Assembly: GCA_006226225.1 (NCBI GenBank)
Contig: SBHI01000102.1
Coordinates: forward strand, 1 to 12,318
Reading direction: 5' to 3'
DNA length: 12,318 nucleotides
Source of the DNA: Alphaproteobacteria bacterium
GTDB taxonomy: Bacteria > Pseudomonadota > Alphaproteobacteria > Micavibrionales > CSBR16-224
The position numbers and the translations under genes are program-made. Every line of letters starts with the position of its first letter. The first letter of the stretch is position 1. Below, piece by piece: positions 1 through 6,517 of this stretch. The notes beneath the pieces are model-generated. The model saw only the letters and a list, made by a program, of their open reading frames with translations, ran no database searches and had not been told where the DNA came from.

Positions 1-92
1 AGGCAGAAAAACGCGCCCAGCAGCCCCAAAAACGGGTCTTGGCATTTGCAGTCCGCCTTGTTCCGCTGTATAGTGAGTGCCGATAATAACAT
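1..92 (-). CDS. Possible 5' end of a divergent gene, cut by the window edge
   Basis: An open frame runs on the minus strand from an ATG at 92-90 to the window edge. It gives 30 residues with a polar start and then a hydrophobic run (FLGLLGAFF), as at the start of a signal peptide. A purine-rich AAGGAGAGG lies at 106-114, 13 bases upstream, which is long for a ribosome site; an in-frame TTG at 104-102 is closer. Another frame could start at the ATG at 45-43, so the frame is not settled. In many alphaproteobacteria a lytic transglycosylase gene lies divergent to dapA, which would suit an exported protein, but nothing in these residues identifies it. The putative dapA promoter lies inside this frame, which counts against the longer versions. 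Confidence 0.2.
   Translation of the reverse strand, partial: MLLSALTIQRNKADCKCQDPFLGLLGAFFC
46..74 (+). promoter_or_regulatory. Candidate sigma-70 promoter for dapA-smpB
   Basis: TTGCAG at 46-51 and TATAGT at 69-74 are separated by 17 bases. The -10 matches the TATAAT consensus at five of six positions; the -35 matches mainly in its TTG. Transcription would begin near 81, giving a leader of roughly 100 bases before dapA. This is a visual match only. Confidence 0.35.
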
Positions 93-186
93 GGTCTGTT
101 CCAAACCTCTCCTTATCGTCTCAATCTATCACGGCGGCAGGGGCAAAGAAAGGCCAAACCACAGTTAAACCATGGGAATGAACGAG

Positions 187-1077
187 ATGTTTGCAAAATC
201 CTTTGTCGCATTGGTGACACCGTTTAAAGACGACAGCTTTGATGCCGAAGCTTATGCGAAAATTATTGCCTGGCATATTGCGCAAGGCACGCACGGCCTT
301 GTCCCGTGCGGCACGACCGGGGAAACCCCTGTGCTGGATATGGATGATTACGCCGCTGTCGTGAAAACATGTGTGGATACGGCGCAGGGCCGCGTGCCGG
401 TGATGGCGGGCGCGGGCGCAAATGATACGCGCAAAGCGGTCAAACTGGCGACTACGGCGGAAAGCCTTGGCGCGGATGCGCTGCTGGTTGTATCCCCCTA
501 TTACAACAAGCCGACACAGGCCGGGATTATCGCGCATATGAAGGCGGTGCATGATGCGACAAAACTACCGATTATTCTTTATAACGTGCCGTCGCGCACA
601 GGTGGCGTGATTGAAACCGCAACGGTGATCGAACTGGCGAAAAGCTTTCCGCGTATTGTCGGTATTAAAGATGCGTCGCCCGATCTGGTGCGTCCGCTGG
701 AAATGCGTCGTGCTTTGGGCAATGATTTCTGCCTGCTGTCAGGTGAGGACGCGACAGTTGCCGCTTATCTGGCACAGGGCGGTGACGGCTGTATTTCCGT
801 GACGGCGAATGTGGCACCGGCGCAATGTGCAGAGCTGCATGAGGCATGGGCGGCAGGTGACCGCGAAACATTTAACCGCTTGCGCGACGCTTTGCTGCCG
901 CTGCATCACGCCATGTTCTGCGAAAGCAATCCCGCACCTGCGAAATATGCGCTGTCACGTCTTGGTTTCTGCGGGAACGAGTTGCGTCTGCCGCTGCTGC
1001 CCGTGACCGAGAAAGCCGCGAAAATCATTGATGCCGCAATGGACGGGCTGGGCCTGTCTGCCGCAGAAGCGGCATAA
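187..1077 (+). CDS. dapA: 4-hydroxy-tetrahydrodipicolinate synthase (DapA)
   Basis: DapA is a cytosolic aldolase that condenses pyruvate with aspartate semialdehyde, the first committed step of lysine and diaminopimelate synthesis. The protein is a single TIM barrel of 296 residues, the usual length. Visible family motifs are VALVTPF near the N-terminus, CGTTGETP at about 41-48, SPYYNKP at about 103-109, LYNVPSRTG at about 131-139 with the catalytic tyrosine (132) and substrate arginine (137), and VGIKDAS with the Schiff-base lysine at 161. I prefer the ATG at 187 because the protein then begins MFAKSFVALVTPF, as family members do, and the lysine falls at 161 as in E. coli. In-frame ATGs at 172 and 178 would add five or three residues. 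GGGA at 174-177 is a usable ribosome site for 187. smpB follows 23 bases downstream, so the two are probably cotranscribed. Confidence 0.97.
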   Translation: MFAKSFVALVTPFKDDSFDAEAYAKIIAWHIAQGTHGLVPCGTTGETPVLDMDDYAAVVKTCVDTAQGRVPVMAGAGANDTRKAVKLATTAESLGADALLVVSPYYNKPTQAGIIAHMKAVHDATKLPIILYNVPSRTGGVIETATVIELAKSFPRIVGIKDASPDLVRPLEMRRALGNDFCLLSGEDATVAAYLAQGGDGCISVTANVAPAQCAELHEAWAAGDRETFNRLRDALLPLHHAMFCESNPAPAKYALSRLGFCGNELRLPLLPVTEKAAKIIDAAMDGLGLSAAEAA

Positions 1078-1100
1078 GGCGGAGCGGAAGGGGGCAAGTC

Positions 1101-1589
1101 ATGTCAAAAAAGCAGGACAGTGCCCGCCGCATTATCGCGCAAAATAAACGCGCCCGTTTCGATTATTTTATCGAGGAAAAAATGGAGGCGGGCTTGGTGC
1201 TCTACGGCTCCGAGGTTAAGGCCATGCGTGTTGGGCGCGGAGTCAGCATCAATGAATGCTATGCCGGTGAACAGGATGGCGAGCTGTATCTGTTCAACGC
1301 CCATATCCCCGAATATAAAAACTCCAATCCGCGGTTTCAGCATGCGGCGCGTCGTCCGCGCAAATTACTGCTGCATAAACGCGAAATGAACAAAATTCTC
1401 GGCGCATTGCAAAAACAGGGCATGACGCTGGTGCCGATCTCGCTTTATTTCGCAAAAAACGGTTTTGTAAAAGTGGAAATCGGCCTTGCCAAAGGTAAGA
1501 AACAGCATGACAAACGCGCCACGATCAAAGAGCGCGAATGGAACCGTCAAAAATCACGCGTGCTGCGGGACAATAATACAAAATCCTGA
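1101..1589 (+). CDS. smpB: SsrA-binding protein SmpB
   Basis: SmpB binds tmRNA and delivers it to stalled ribosomes for trans-translation, which tags unfinished proteins for degradation. The 162-residue length is normal. Recognisable blocks are RRIIAQNKRARFDY at the N-terminus, GLVLYGSEVKAMR (about 31-43), the NAHIPEY segment (about 66-72), the lysine-rich GKKQHDKR (132-139) and the basic tail that enters the ribosome. The ribosome site AAGGGGG at 1088-1094 sits 6 bases before the ATG. It follows dapA closely in the same direction, an order common in alphaproteobacteria. The stop codon lies 4 bases from that of the convergent flavoprotein gene. The gene for tmRNA itself is not in this window. 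Confidence 0.98.
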   Translation: MSKKQDSARRIIAQNKRARFDYFIEEKMEAGLVLYGSEVKAMRVGRGVSINECYAGEQDGELYLFNAHIPEYKNSNPRFQHAARRPRKLLLHKREMNKILGALQKQGMTLVPISLYFAKNGFVKVEIGLAKGKKQHDKRATIKEREWNRQKSRVLRDNNTKS

Positions 1590-1593
1590 CGGA

Positions 1594-2748
1594 TTAAAAG
1601 GAGCCGGGGCCTTTGCGTCCACGGTTTTTGCGTTGCTTTCGGGCTTTCCATGACATTTTAGCGCTGGCCTTGCGGAAGGTGTCATAGATATTCAATGCCA
1701 TATTTTTGCCATGTGCGGCGGTAAACTCCCATGCCGTGTCCAGCGGCTGTACGGTATTATAGGCGGCGATTTTCGCCTTGCCGCTCAGTAGCGGGCGCGT
1801 CAAAATCAGCGCAAGCTGGGAGGAAATAATCATCCCTGCATTCAGGGAACGGAAATAAGGCACGCCCATTGCGGCGTCGCCTGCCAGAAACCAGTTCTTG
1901 CCGCGTTTTTGGACGGCAAAGCGTTTGGCTTTGTACAGCGACAATTCCAGCTTGCTAATCTTTGCCGAGCCTTGTTTGTAGACTTCACCGGCCTTGTCTT
2001 TCCGCGCCTGCATATAGGCTGCAATATCATGCGCCAGTTCCGGTGGGATATGTTTGTTATCAAGGCCTAGCGGATTTTTGAAACCTGCCTCGGGCAGGGC
2101 TTTATAGGTTTTCTCATCTACAAAAAAGCGCAGGGTTACAGGCGTTTTTCCGTTTTTTTCGCGTCCCGTATATTCAAAACACATGGAGGACAGGTATTTA
2201 TTTACTTTCAAATTTTCCGCCACGGTAAAGGGGCGTGCTTTGCCTTCGGCCTCATATTTGATTTCGACAACATATTGCAGCGGATAGTCTTTGGTGGCGT
2301 TCTCGCCCATCAGCGCTTTGCGCATCGTACTGTGTGCACCATCGGCGGCGATAAAGTTTTTGCATTCGGGATGCCGTGCTTCGGCATCTTCGGGAGAGTC
2401 GATTTTTTCGTAGCTGACAGTGATACCCAGATCCTTGGCATAAGTTTTTAAGGCTGTTTCAAGATCATTGGTGCGGATATAGACCTGTTCGCCGTCAATA
2501 GCGGATTTTGCGATTTTTGCAGGGTTATCGCCTGTAACGGCGGCAATGAATTTTGCTTCGGGCAAATCATAAGCGCTTTTGCTGTACAGCATCAAAGCGC
2601 GGTGTTCCAGCTTCAGGACATGGGAACGCCGATATTCCTCGTAACGCTCATAAACCTGCACATCCAGTGCGGGGTCGCGTTTTTTCAGCTGGATGGCACT
2701 CCATAACCCGACCGGCCCACCGCCGATGATGACAATCTCAGCGCACAT
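1594..2748 (-). CDS. FAD-dependent oxidoreductase, group A monooxygenase type, MICAL-like features
   Basis: This 384-residue protein has the layout of single-component flavoprotein monooxygenases: a Rossmann GGGPVG loop at 9-14, an acidic residue for the FAD ribose at E34, the ADGAHS (DG) motif at 135-140 and the FLAGDAAMGVP (GD) motif at 287-297. The segment after E34, with RRSHVLKLEHR at about 40-50, resembles the RNNVLHLW stretch of MICAL-type monooxygenases, and the GD motif is followed by FRSLNAG in a MICAL-like arrangement. The family uses NAD(P)H and oxygen to hydroxylate small aromatics or, in MICALs, protein methionines; the substrate here is unknown. No signal peptide is visible, so it is probably cytosolic. 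The last 15 or so residues are very basic (KARKQRKNRGRK). It appears to be a single-gene unit with its own promoter. A geranylgeranyl-reductase-like enzyme is an alternative. Confidence 0.75.
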   Translation of the reverse strand: MCAEIVIIGGGPVGLWSAIQLKKRDPALDVQVYERYEEYRRSHVLKLEHRALMLYSKSAYDLPEAKFIAAVTGDNPAKIAKSAIDGEQVYIRTNDLETALKTYAKDLGITVSYEKIDSPEDAEARHPECKNFIAADGAHSTMRKALMGENATKDYPLQYVVEIKYEAEGKARPFTVAENLKVNKYLSSMCFEYTGREKNGKTPVTLRFFVDEKTYKALPEAGFKNPLGLDNKHIPPELAHDIAAYMQARKDKAGEVYKQGSAKISKLELSLYKAKRFAVQKRGKNWFLAGDAAMGVPYFRSLNAGMIISSQLALILTRPLLSGKAKIAAYNTVQPLDTAWEFTAAHGKNMALNIYDTFRKASAKMSWKARKQRKNRGRKGPGSF

Positions 2749-2784
2749 TGTTGTCGTCTCCGTAACGTTTTTTAATAGCGCGGT

Positions 2785-2812
2785 ATCATATAGTGATTTA
2801 AGAATATGTCAA
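2785..2812 (-). promoter_or_regulatory. Near-consensus promoter of the flavoprotein gene
   Basis: On the minus strand, a perfect TTGACA (2812-2807) is separated by 16 bases from TATGAT (2790-2785), which matches TATAAT at five of six positions. Transcription would start near 2778, leaving a leader of about 30 bases with GGAGA as ribosome site before the ATG at 2748. It is the best promoter match in the window. Confidence 0.65.
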
Positions 2813-2898
2813 GTGATGGGATGCAATCTATTGGAAGAACATAGTTTTTTTACATTTCTTTGTTAAACTGAAAAAGAATTTAAAATAGGCCGTAACCT

Positions 2899-2926
2899 TT
2901 GCTTTCTTACCTGCGAATACTAAGAT
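2899..2926 (+). promoter_or_regulatory. Candidate promoter for the envelope redox operon
   Basis: TTGCTT at 2899-2904 and TAAGAT at 2921-2926 are 16 bases apart, with an expected start near 2933, some 50 bases before the preferred start codon. The match is moderate. The rest of the AT-rich 218-base spacer (2749-2966) also holds a weaker pair, TTGTTA at 2860 and TAAAAT at 2881. No clear operator palindrome was seen. Confidence 0.3.
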
Positions 2927-2981
2927 AGAACTGTCGGAACAAAAAAACTTTGGGTTTAGAAGGTCTATGAAAAGGGTGTTT

Positions 2982-5084
2982 ATGAAACAGTTATCCCCCA
3001 TACGGAAATTTTTTGCCGTTTTGTCTCTTGTCTTGTCGCTTGCGGTCTTCGCTGCGCCCTTTGCACAGGCGGCAGAGCCTGATCAATATGTCACGGTTGA
3101 AATGAAGGCGGATACGGATGCTGTTGTCGCAGGTAAAAACTTTTTGATCGGCTTTAAACAGACAATTTATCCCGAATGGCATACTTACTGGAAAAACCCC
3201 GGTGATACCGGTGCGGAAACACGGATTAAGCTGACGCTTCCCGAAGGTTTTACGGCGGGGGAGATTTTGTGGCAAACCCCTGAACGCGTGCCTTATGCTG
3301 ATATTTTTGTCAATTACGGCTATGCGCATGAAGCTTATTTTTTGATGGAAATTACGCCGCCTGCAGAGATTACGGCACAAGAAGTAACAATTGCTGCGGA
3401 TAAATCATGGCTGGTCTGCAAGGAAATATGCATTCCAGAGGACGGAAAATACAGTGTGACTTTGCCCGTGAAAACGGAAGCAATGCCTGCAAATACGGAT
3501 TTTTTTGCCGCTGCCAAAGCGCATCAGCCTGAAGAAAAAGACTGGGCGGCGGAATTTGTTAAAACAGGCGAAAATTTCGTACTGACAATTCCACATGACG
3601 GCACCCTTGCAGGGGACGGAACGATTACCTTTTTTCCTGCTGAATGGGGGCTGATTGATAATCTGGCAGAGCAGCGGGGCGATGTTAAAGACGGTATCTT
3701 GACCGTCACCGTCAAAGCCGGAGACCGTGATTTTGCCGAAGTGCCGGAAACAATGGCAGTGCTGCGGATTGATGATGCCGCAGGCGGTAGCAAGGCTTAC
3801 CGTTTTACGGCAAAAAAAAACACTGATACCGGTCTTGCCATAACGCCTGATCTGGCTGCAACAGACGGTTTTTTCTCTCTTCGTTTTCTGACATATTTAC
3901 TGCTGGCGATGCTGGGCGGCATGATTTTGAACCTGATGCCTTGCGTCTTCCCGGTGTTGTCTTTAAAGGCTCTCAGTCTTGTCAAACACGGCGATCATGG
4001 ACGCGGCAAAGCGGCAATGCAGGGGTTAAGCTATACGCTGGGTGTTGTGGCGTCTTTCGGTCTGGTTGCGGGGGCGCTGATGATTTTCCAGTCTTTCGGC
4101 GCGGCTGTCGGCTGGGGATTTCAGCTGCAAAACCCCTATGTCATTCTGGGGCTGGCTGCCTTGATGTTTCTGATTGGTCTTAATCTGACAGGTTTTTTTG
4201 AAATTACGCTGAATATTGGCGGTGCCGGTGCATCATTGACGCGCGGTGAAGGCTATGGTGCCAGTTTCTTCACAGGTGTATTGGCGACCATTCTGGCGAC
4301 CCCCTGTACGGCACCTTTTATGGCGGCAGCCATCGGTTATGCGCTGACACAGCCGGCTGTTCAGGCGATTTTTGTCTTTCTGTTTATGGGGCTGGGTCTT
4401 GCTTTGCCTTATCTGTTGTTGACGTTATTTCCGGCTCTGCGGGCGGCATTGCCGCGTCCCGGCGCATGGATGGAACGCTTTCGCCAGTTTCTCGCTTTTC
4501 CGATGTTTCTGACAACGGCCTGGCTGGTCTGGGTGTTGGGACAGCAGGCGGGTATGGATGCGGTTTTCCTGTCACTGGCAATGTTTGTCGGACTGGCATG
4601 GATTATCTGGTTGAAGGACGCGCAAAAGAAATTTTGGTCACGCAGCTTTGCCTTGGTGCTGATTGCCGGTTTGTTTTTCGGCCTGTATAAATTACCTGTG
4701 ACGCCGATGCAAGCTGCACCGGGAGAGATCGCTTATACGCAGGCCGCACTGGATCAGCTGCTGGCAGCGGATGACCCTGTGCTGGTCAATATGACGGCGG
4801 CCTGGTGCATTACTTGTAAAGTGAACGAGCGGGCGGTACTGAAAAGCGATGCGGCGCATGAACTTTTCGAGATGCGCGGTATCACGCTGGTGACGGGTGA
4901 CTGGACACGTTATGATGAGGCAATCACAGCCTATCTGGAACAGTTTCAGCGCCGCGGTGTGCCGCTTTACGTCTATTACGGGCCGCGTGATCAGGAGAGT
5001 GGAGAACGCCCCGCACCAAAAGTTCTGCCGCAGCTTTTAACACCGCAAATTTTGCGCAATGCGCTGGACGCGGATGAAGAATAG
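2982..5084 (+). CDS. ScsB/DsbD-type thiol:disulfide electron transporter
   Basis: This inner-membrane protein should carry electrons from cytosolic thioredoxin to periplasmic thiol proteins. Numbered from the ATG at 2982 (700 residues), it has a signal peptide ending near AFAQA at 30, a periplasmic DsbC-like N-terminal region with a CKEIC pair (C146, C150), a multi-span DsbD membrane domain from about 298 to 570 with the paired cysteines in PCVFP (C321) and PCTAP (C442), and a C-terminal thioredoxin-like domain with WCITC (C609, C612). The PCVFPVLSLK form and the long N-terminal region point to the ScsB branch rather than classical DsbD. An upstream in-frame ATG at 2967 has AGAAGG only 3 bases away; the ATG at 2982 has AAGGG at 5 bases and is preferred. 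The redoxin gene follows 61 bases later and is the likely partner. Confidence 0.9.
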   Translation: MKQLSPIRKFFAVLSLVLSLAVFAAPFAQAAEPDQYVTVEMKADTDAVVAGKNFLIGFKQTIYPEWHTYWKNPGDTGAETRIKLTLPEGFTAGEILWQTPERVPYADIFVNYGYAHEAYFLMEITPPAEITAQEVTIAADKSWLVCKEICIPEDGKYSVTLPVKTEAMPANTDFFAAAKAHQPEEKDWAAEFVKTGENFVLTIPHDGTLAGDGTITFFPAEWGLIDNLAEQRGDVKDGILTVTVKAGDRDFAEVPETMAVLRIDDAAGGSKAYRFTAKKNTDTGLAITPDLAATDGFFSLRFLTYLLLAMLGGMILNLMPCVFPVLSLKALSLVKHGDHGRGKAAMQGLSYTLGVVASFGLVAGALMIFQSFGAAVGWGFQLQNPYVILGLAALMFLIGLNLTGFFEITLNIGGAGASLTRGEGYGASFFTGVLATILATPCTAPFMAAAIGYALTQPAVQAIFVFLFMGLGLALPYLLLTLFPALRAALPRPGAWMERFRQFLAFPMFLTTAWLVWVLGQQAGMDAVFLSLAMFVGLAWIIWLKDAQKKFWSRSFALVLIAGLFFGLYKLPVTPMQAAPGEIAYTQAALDQLLAADDPVLVNMTAAWCITCKVNERAVLKSDAAHELFEMRGITLVTGDWTRYDEAITAYLEQFQRRGVPLYVYYGPRDQESGERPAPKVLPQLLTPQILRNALDADEE

Positions 5085-5145
5085 GCTTAAATAGGTTTTG
5101 AATAGGGTTATTTGACTTAAAGGAAAATAAGAAAGGGAAGTAAAC

Positions 5146-5787
5146 ATGTTGAAGAAATACGGCATTTTGATTGTTGCGCTTGTGGCGCTTGGCGTTATGC
5201 CTTTGACCGCAGCGCAGGCTGTGAAGGTTGATAAAATTGAAAAGGCGGCTGTTGTCGGTAAAGCCGCCCCCGACTTTACCCTGAAAAATCTGGATGGAGA
5301 TGATGTGTCACTGGCGGGTTTTAAAGGTAAGAAAGTCGTCCTGGAATGGACGAACCACCAATGCCCCTTTGTGTTGAAACATTATGATTCCGGCAATATG
5401 CAGAAACTGCAAAAAGAACAGACGGAAAAAGGCGATGTTGTCTGGCTGACAATCCGTTCCTCCGCCGAGGGCAAGCAGGGTTTTGTCACACCTGCCGAAG
5501 CAAAGGACATTATTGCAGACCGTGGCGCGGCGCAAACGGCGGAACTGCTGGATCCGAGCGGTGAGGTCGGTCATCTTTACGGTGCGCGCACAACACCGCA
5601 TATGTATGTGATTGATGAGGAGGGTATGCTGGCCTATGAAGGTGCCATTGACGATAACAGCAGTCACCGTCCGGAAACAATCGAAGGTGCAACCAATTAT
5701 GTTGTGGAAGCATTGGAATCTCTGCGCCACGGCAAGCCGGTTGAACATGCGGAAACGCAGCCTTACGGTTGCGGCGTGAAATACTGA
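5146..5787 (+). CDS. Secreted redoxin-domain (thioredoxin-fold) protein
   Basis: This 213-residue protein has a signal peptide (MLKK, a hydrophobic core, then TAAQA, cleaved near 25), so it acts in the periplasm. The rest is a redoxin fold: GKAAPDFTLKNLDG (38-51), the active-site stretch TNHQCPFV (69-76), a TTPHMYVID segment with the cis-proline (P151), and a C-terminal PYGCGVKY. The active site has one cysteine, C73, where ResA or TlpA proteins have CxxC. The only other cysteine in the mature protein is C209 near the C-terminus, which may be the resolving partner. The spacing around C73 is also not the standard peroxiredoxin TxxC. The ribosome site GGGAAG lies 5 bases before the ATG. Position behind the ScsB-type transporter suggests it is reduced by it, as described for ScsB partners in Caulobacter. 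A peroxide-reducing role is inferred. Confidence 0.85.
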   Translation: MLKKYGILIVALVALGVMPLTAAQAVKVDKIEKAAVVGKAAPDFTLKNLDGDDVSLAGFKGKKVVLEWTNHQCPFVLKHYDSGNMQKLQKEQTEKGDVVWLTIRSSAEGKQGFVTPAEAKDIIADRGAAQTAELLDPSGEVGHLYGARTTPHMYVIDEEGMLAYEGAIDDNSSHRPETIEGATNYVVEALESLRHGKPVEHAETQPYGCGVKY

Positions 5788-5808
5788 TAAATTCAGGATA
5801 TTCTAAAG

Positions 5809-5840
5809 AAACCGGCTCTGTTTTACGGAGCCGGTTTTTT
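5809..5840 (+). terminator. Rho-independent terminator shared by convergent genes
   Basis: AAACCGGCTC (5809-5818) pairs perfectly with GAGCCGGTTT (5828-5837). A further G-C pair and a G-U wobble extend the stem to 12 pairs around a 5-base TTTTA loop. A T run follows (5835-5840, then CTTTTT). On the other strand the hairpin is followed by TTTCTTTA, so it may also stop transcription from the minus-strand lipoprotein gene, whose last codons it overlaps. Confidence 0.9.
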
Positions 5841-6479
5841 CTTTTTGATCTCATCCGGCCGCCAGCCGTCATGCCATATTTGGGCCGGTACAATTTCGGC
5901 AGGGAAGCCGTTATCGTGGAACCAGCTGTCCAGAACGTAACGCTCTTCGGTTTTGTCTTCGTATATTTCCAGCGCACGGTGTGGCCAGCCGTTTAGGAAA
6001 AAGCCGCGATGGGCTTCGCCGTAAAGGCTGTGGCGGCGGATCAGCTTTTGTTTTTTCAGCATCAGGAAATACATCGCGGCATTCATGCTTTCATCTTCGC
6101 AATCCATCTGGCCTTTCTGGAAGGCGGCTTCAAATGTTCCGCCCTGATCGGCATCCGTGCCTGTTTGCGCACCGGCATATTCTTCCAGCAGAGCAAAGGC
6201 TTTGGCGATTTGGCTGCGCTCTTTTTCCGCCGTTTTCGCGCGCGGGCGGAAAGCGGCCTTCACCTTGTTCCATTGTTTTTTTGAAAATGTGACCTTGCTT
6301 TGCAGACGGCAGCCGTGACCGTGGCATAGCATGACGGCATCGGGCTGTGCGGCATCCATTTTTTTGTCAGCCAGTCTGGTCAGGAAATTTGCAGATGCTT
6401 CTTCCGCAGTGGAAGCGGCACAACCGCTTTGGAAAACAAGCAGAAAAAAACAGCAAAATATTAAAAAGAAACGCGACAT
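5823..6479 (-). CDS. Putative lipoprotein with transglutaminase-like Cys-His-Asp pattern
   Basis: The protein has 218 residues if it starts at the ATG at 6479, where MSRF leads straight into a hydrophobic run ending in FQSGC (C20), a lipobox-like site with an unusual glutamine at -3. An upstream in-frame ATG at 6539 would overlap the regulator gene and bury the signal peptide, so it is not preferred. The mature part has CHGHGC (C52, C57) and, further on, MDCEDES (C127), NGWPHRA (H167) and YVLDSWFHDNG (D184). This order and spacing fit the catalytic triad of transglutaminase-like cysteine peptidases. It resembles uncharacterised alphaproteobacterial proteins with a DSWF.DNG motif. It lies 38 bases behind the response regulator in the same direction. 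No strong ribosome site is visible. Function unknown; a peptidase or amide-transfer role is inference. Confidence 0.7.
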   Translation of the reverse strand: MSRFFLIFCCFFLLVFQSGCAASTAEEASANFLTRLADKKMDAAQPDAVMLCHGHGCRLQSKVTFSKKQWNKVKAAFRPRAKTAEKERSQIAKAFALLEEYAGAQTGTDADQGGTFEAAFQKGQMDCEDESMNAAMYFLMLKKQKLIRRHSLYGEAHRGFFLNGWPHRALEIYEDKTEERYVLDSWFHDNGFPAEIVPAQIWHDGWRPDEIKKKKPAP

Positions 6480-6517
6480 CAAAAATAAGTCTTTAAATAA
6501 ACCTCTGTTTGCCTGAG

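Noticed and set aside
121..552. A 143-codon minus-strand frame over the start of dapA.
   Set aside because: It is antisense to a certain dapA and rich in Arg, His and Cys, with no recognisable motif.
2749..2966. The AT-rich spacer between the divergent flavoprotein and transporter genes, searched for a small RNA or an operator palindrome.
   Set aside because: Only promoter-like elements were seen; there is no hairpin with a T run and no clear inverted repeat.
5510..5977. A 155-codon minus-strand frame covering the redoxin end and the lipoprotein end.
   Set aside because: It overlaps two better supported genes and the terminator, and shows no domain.
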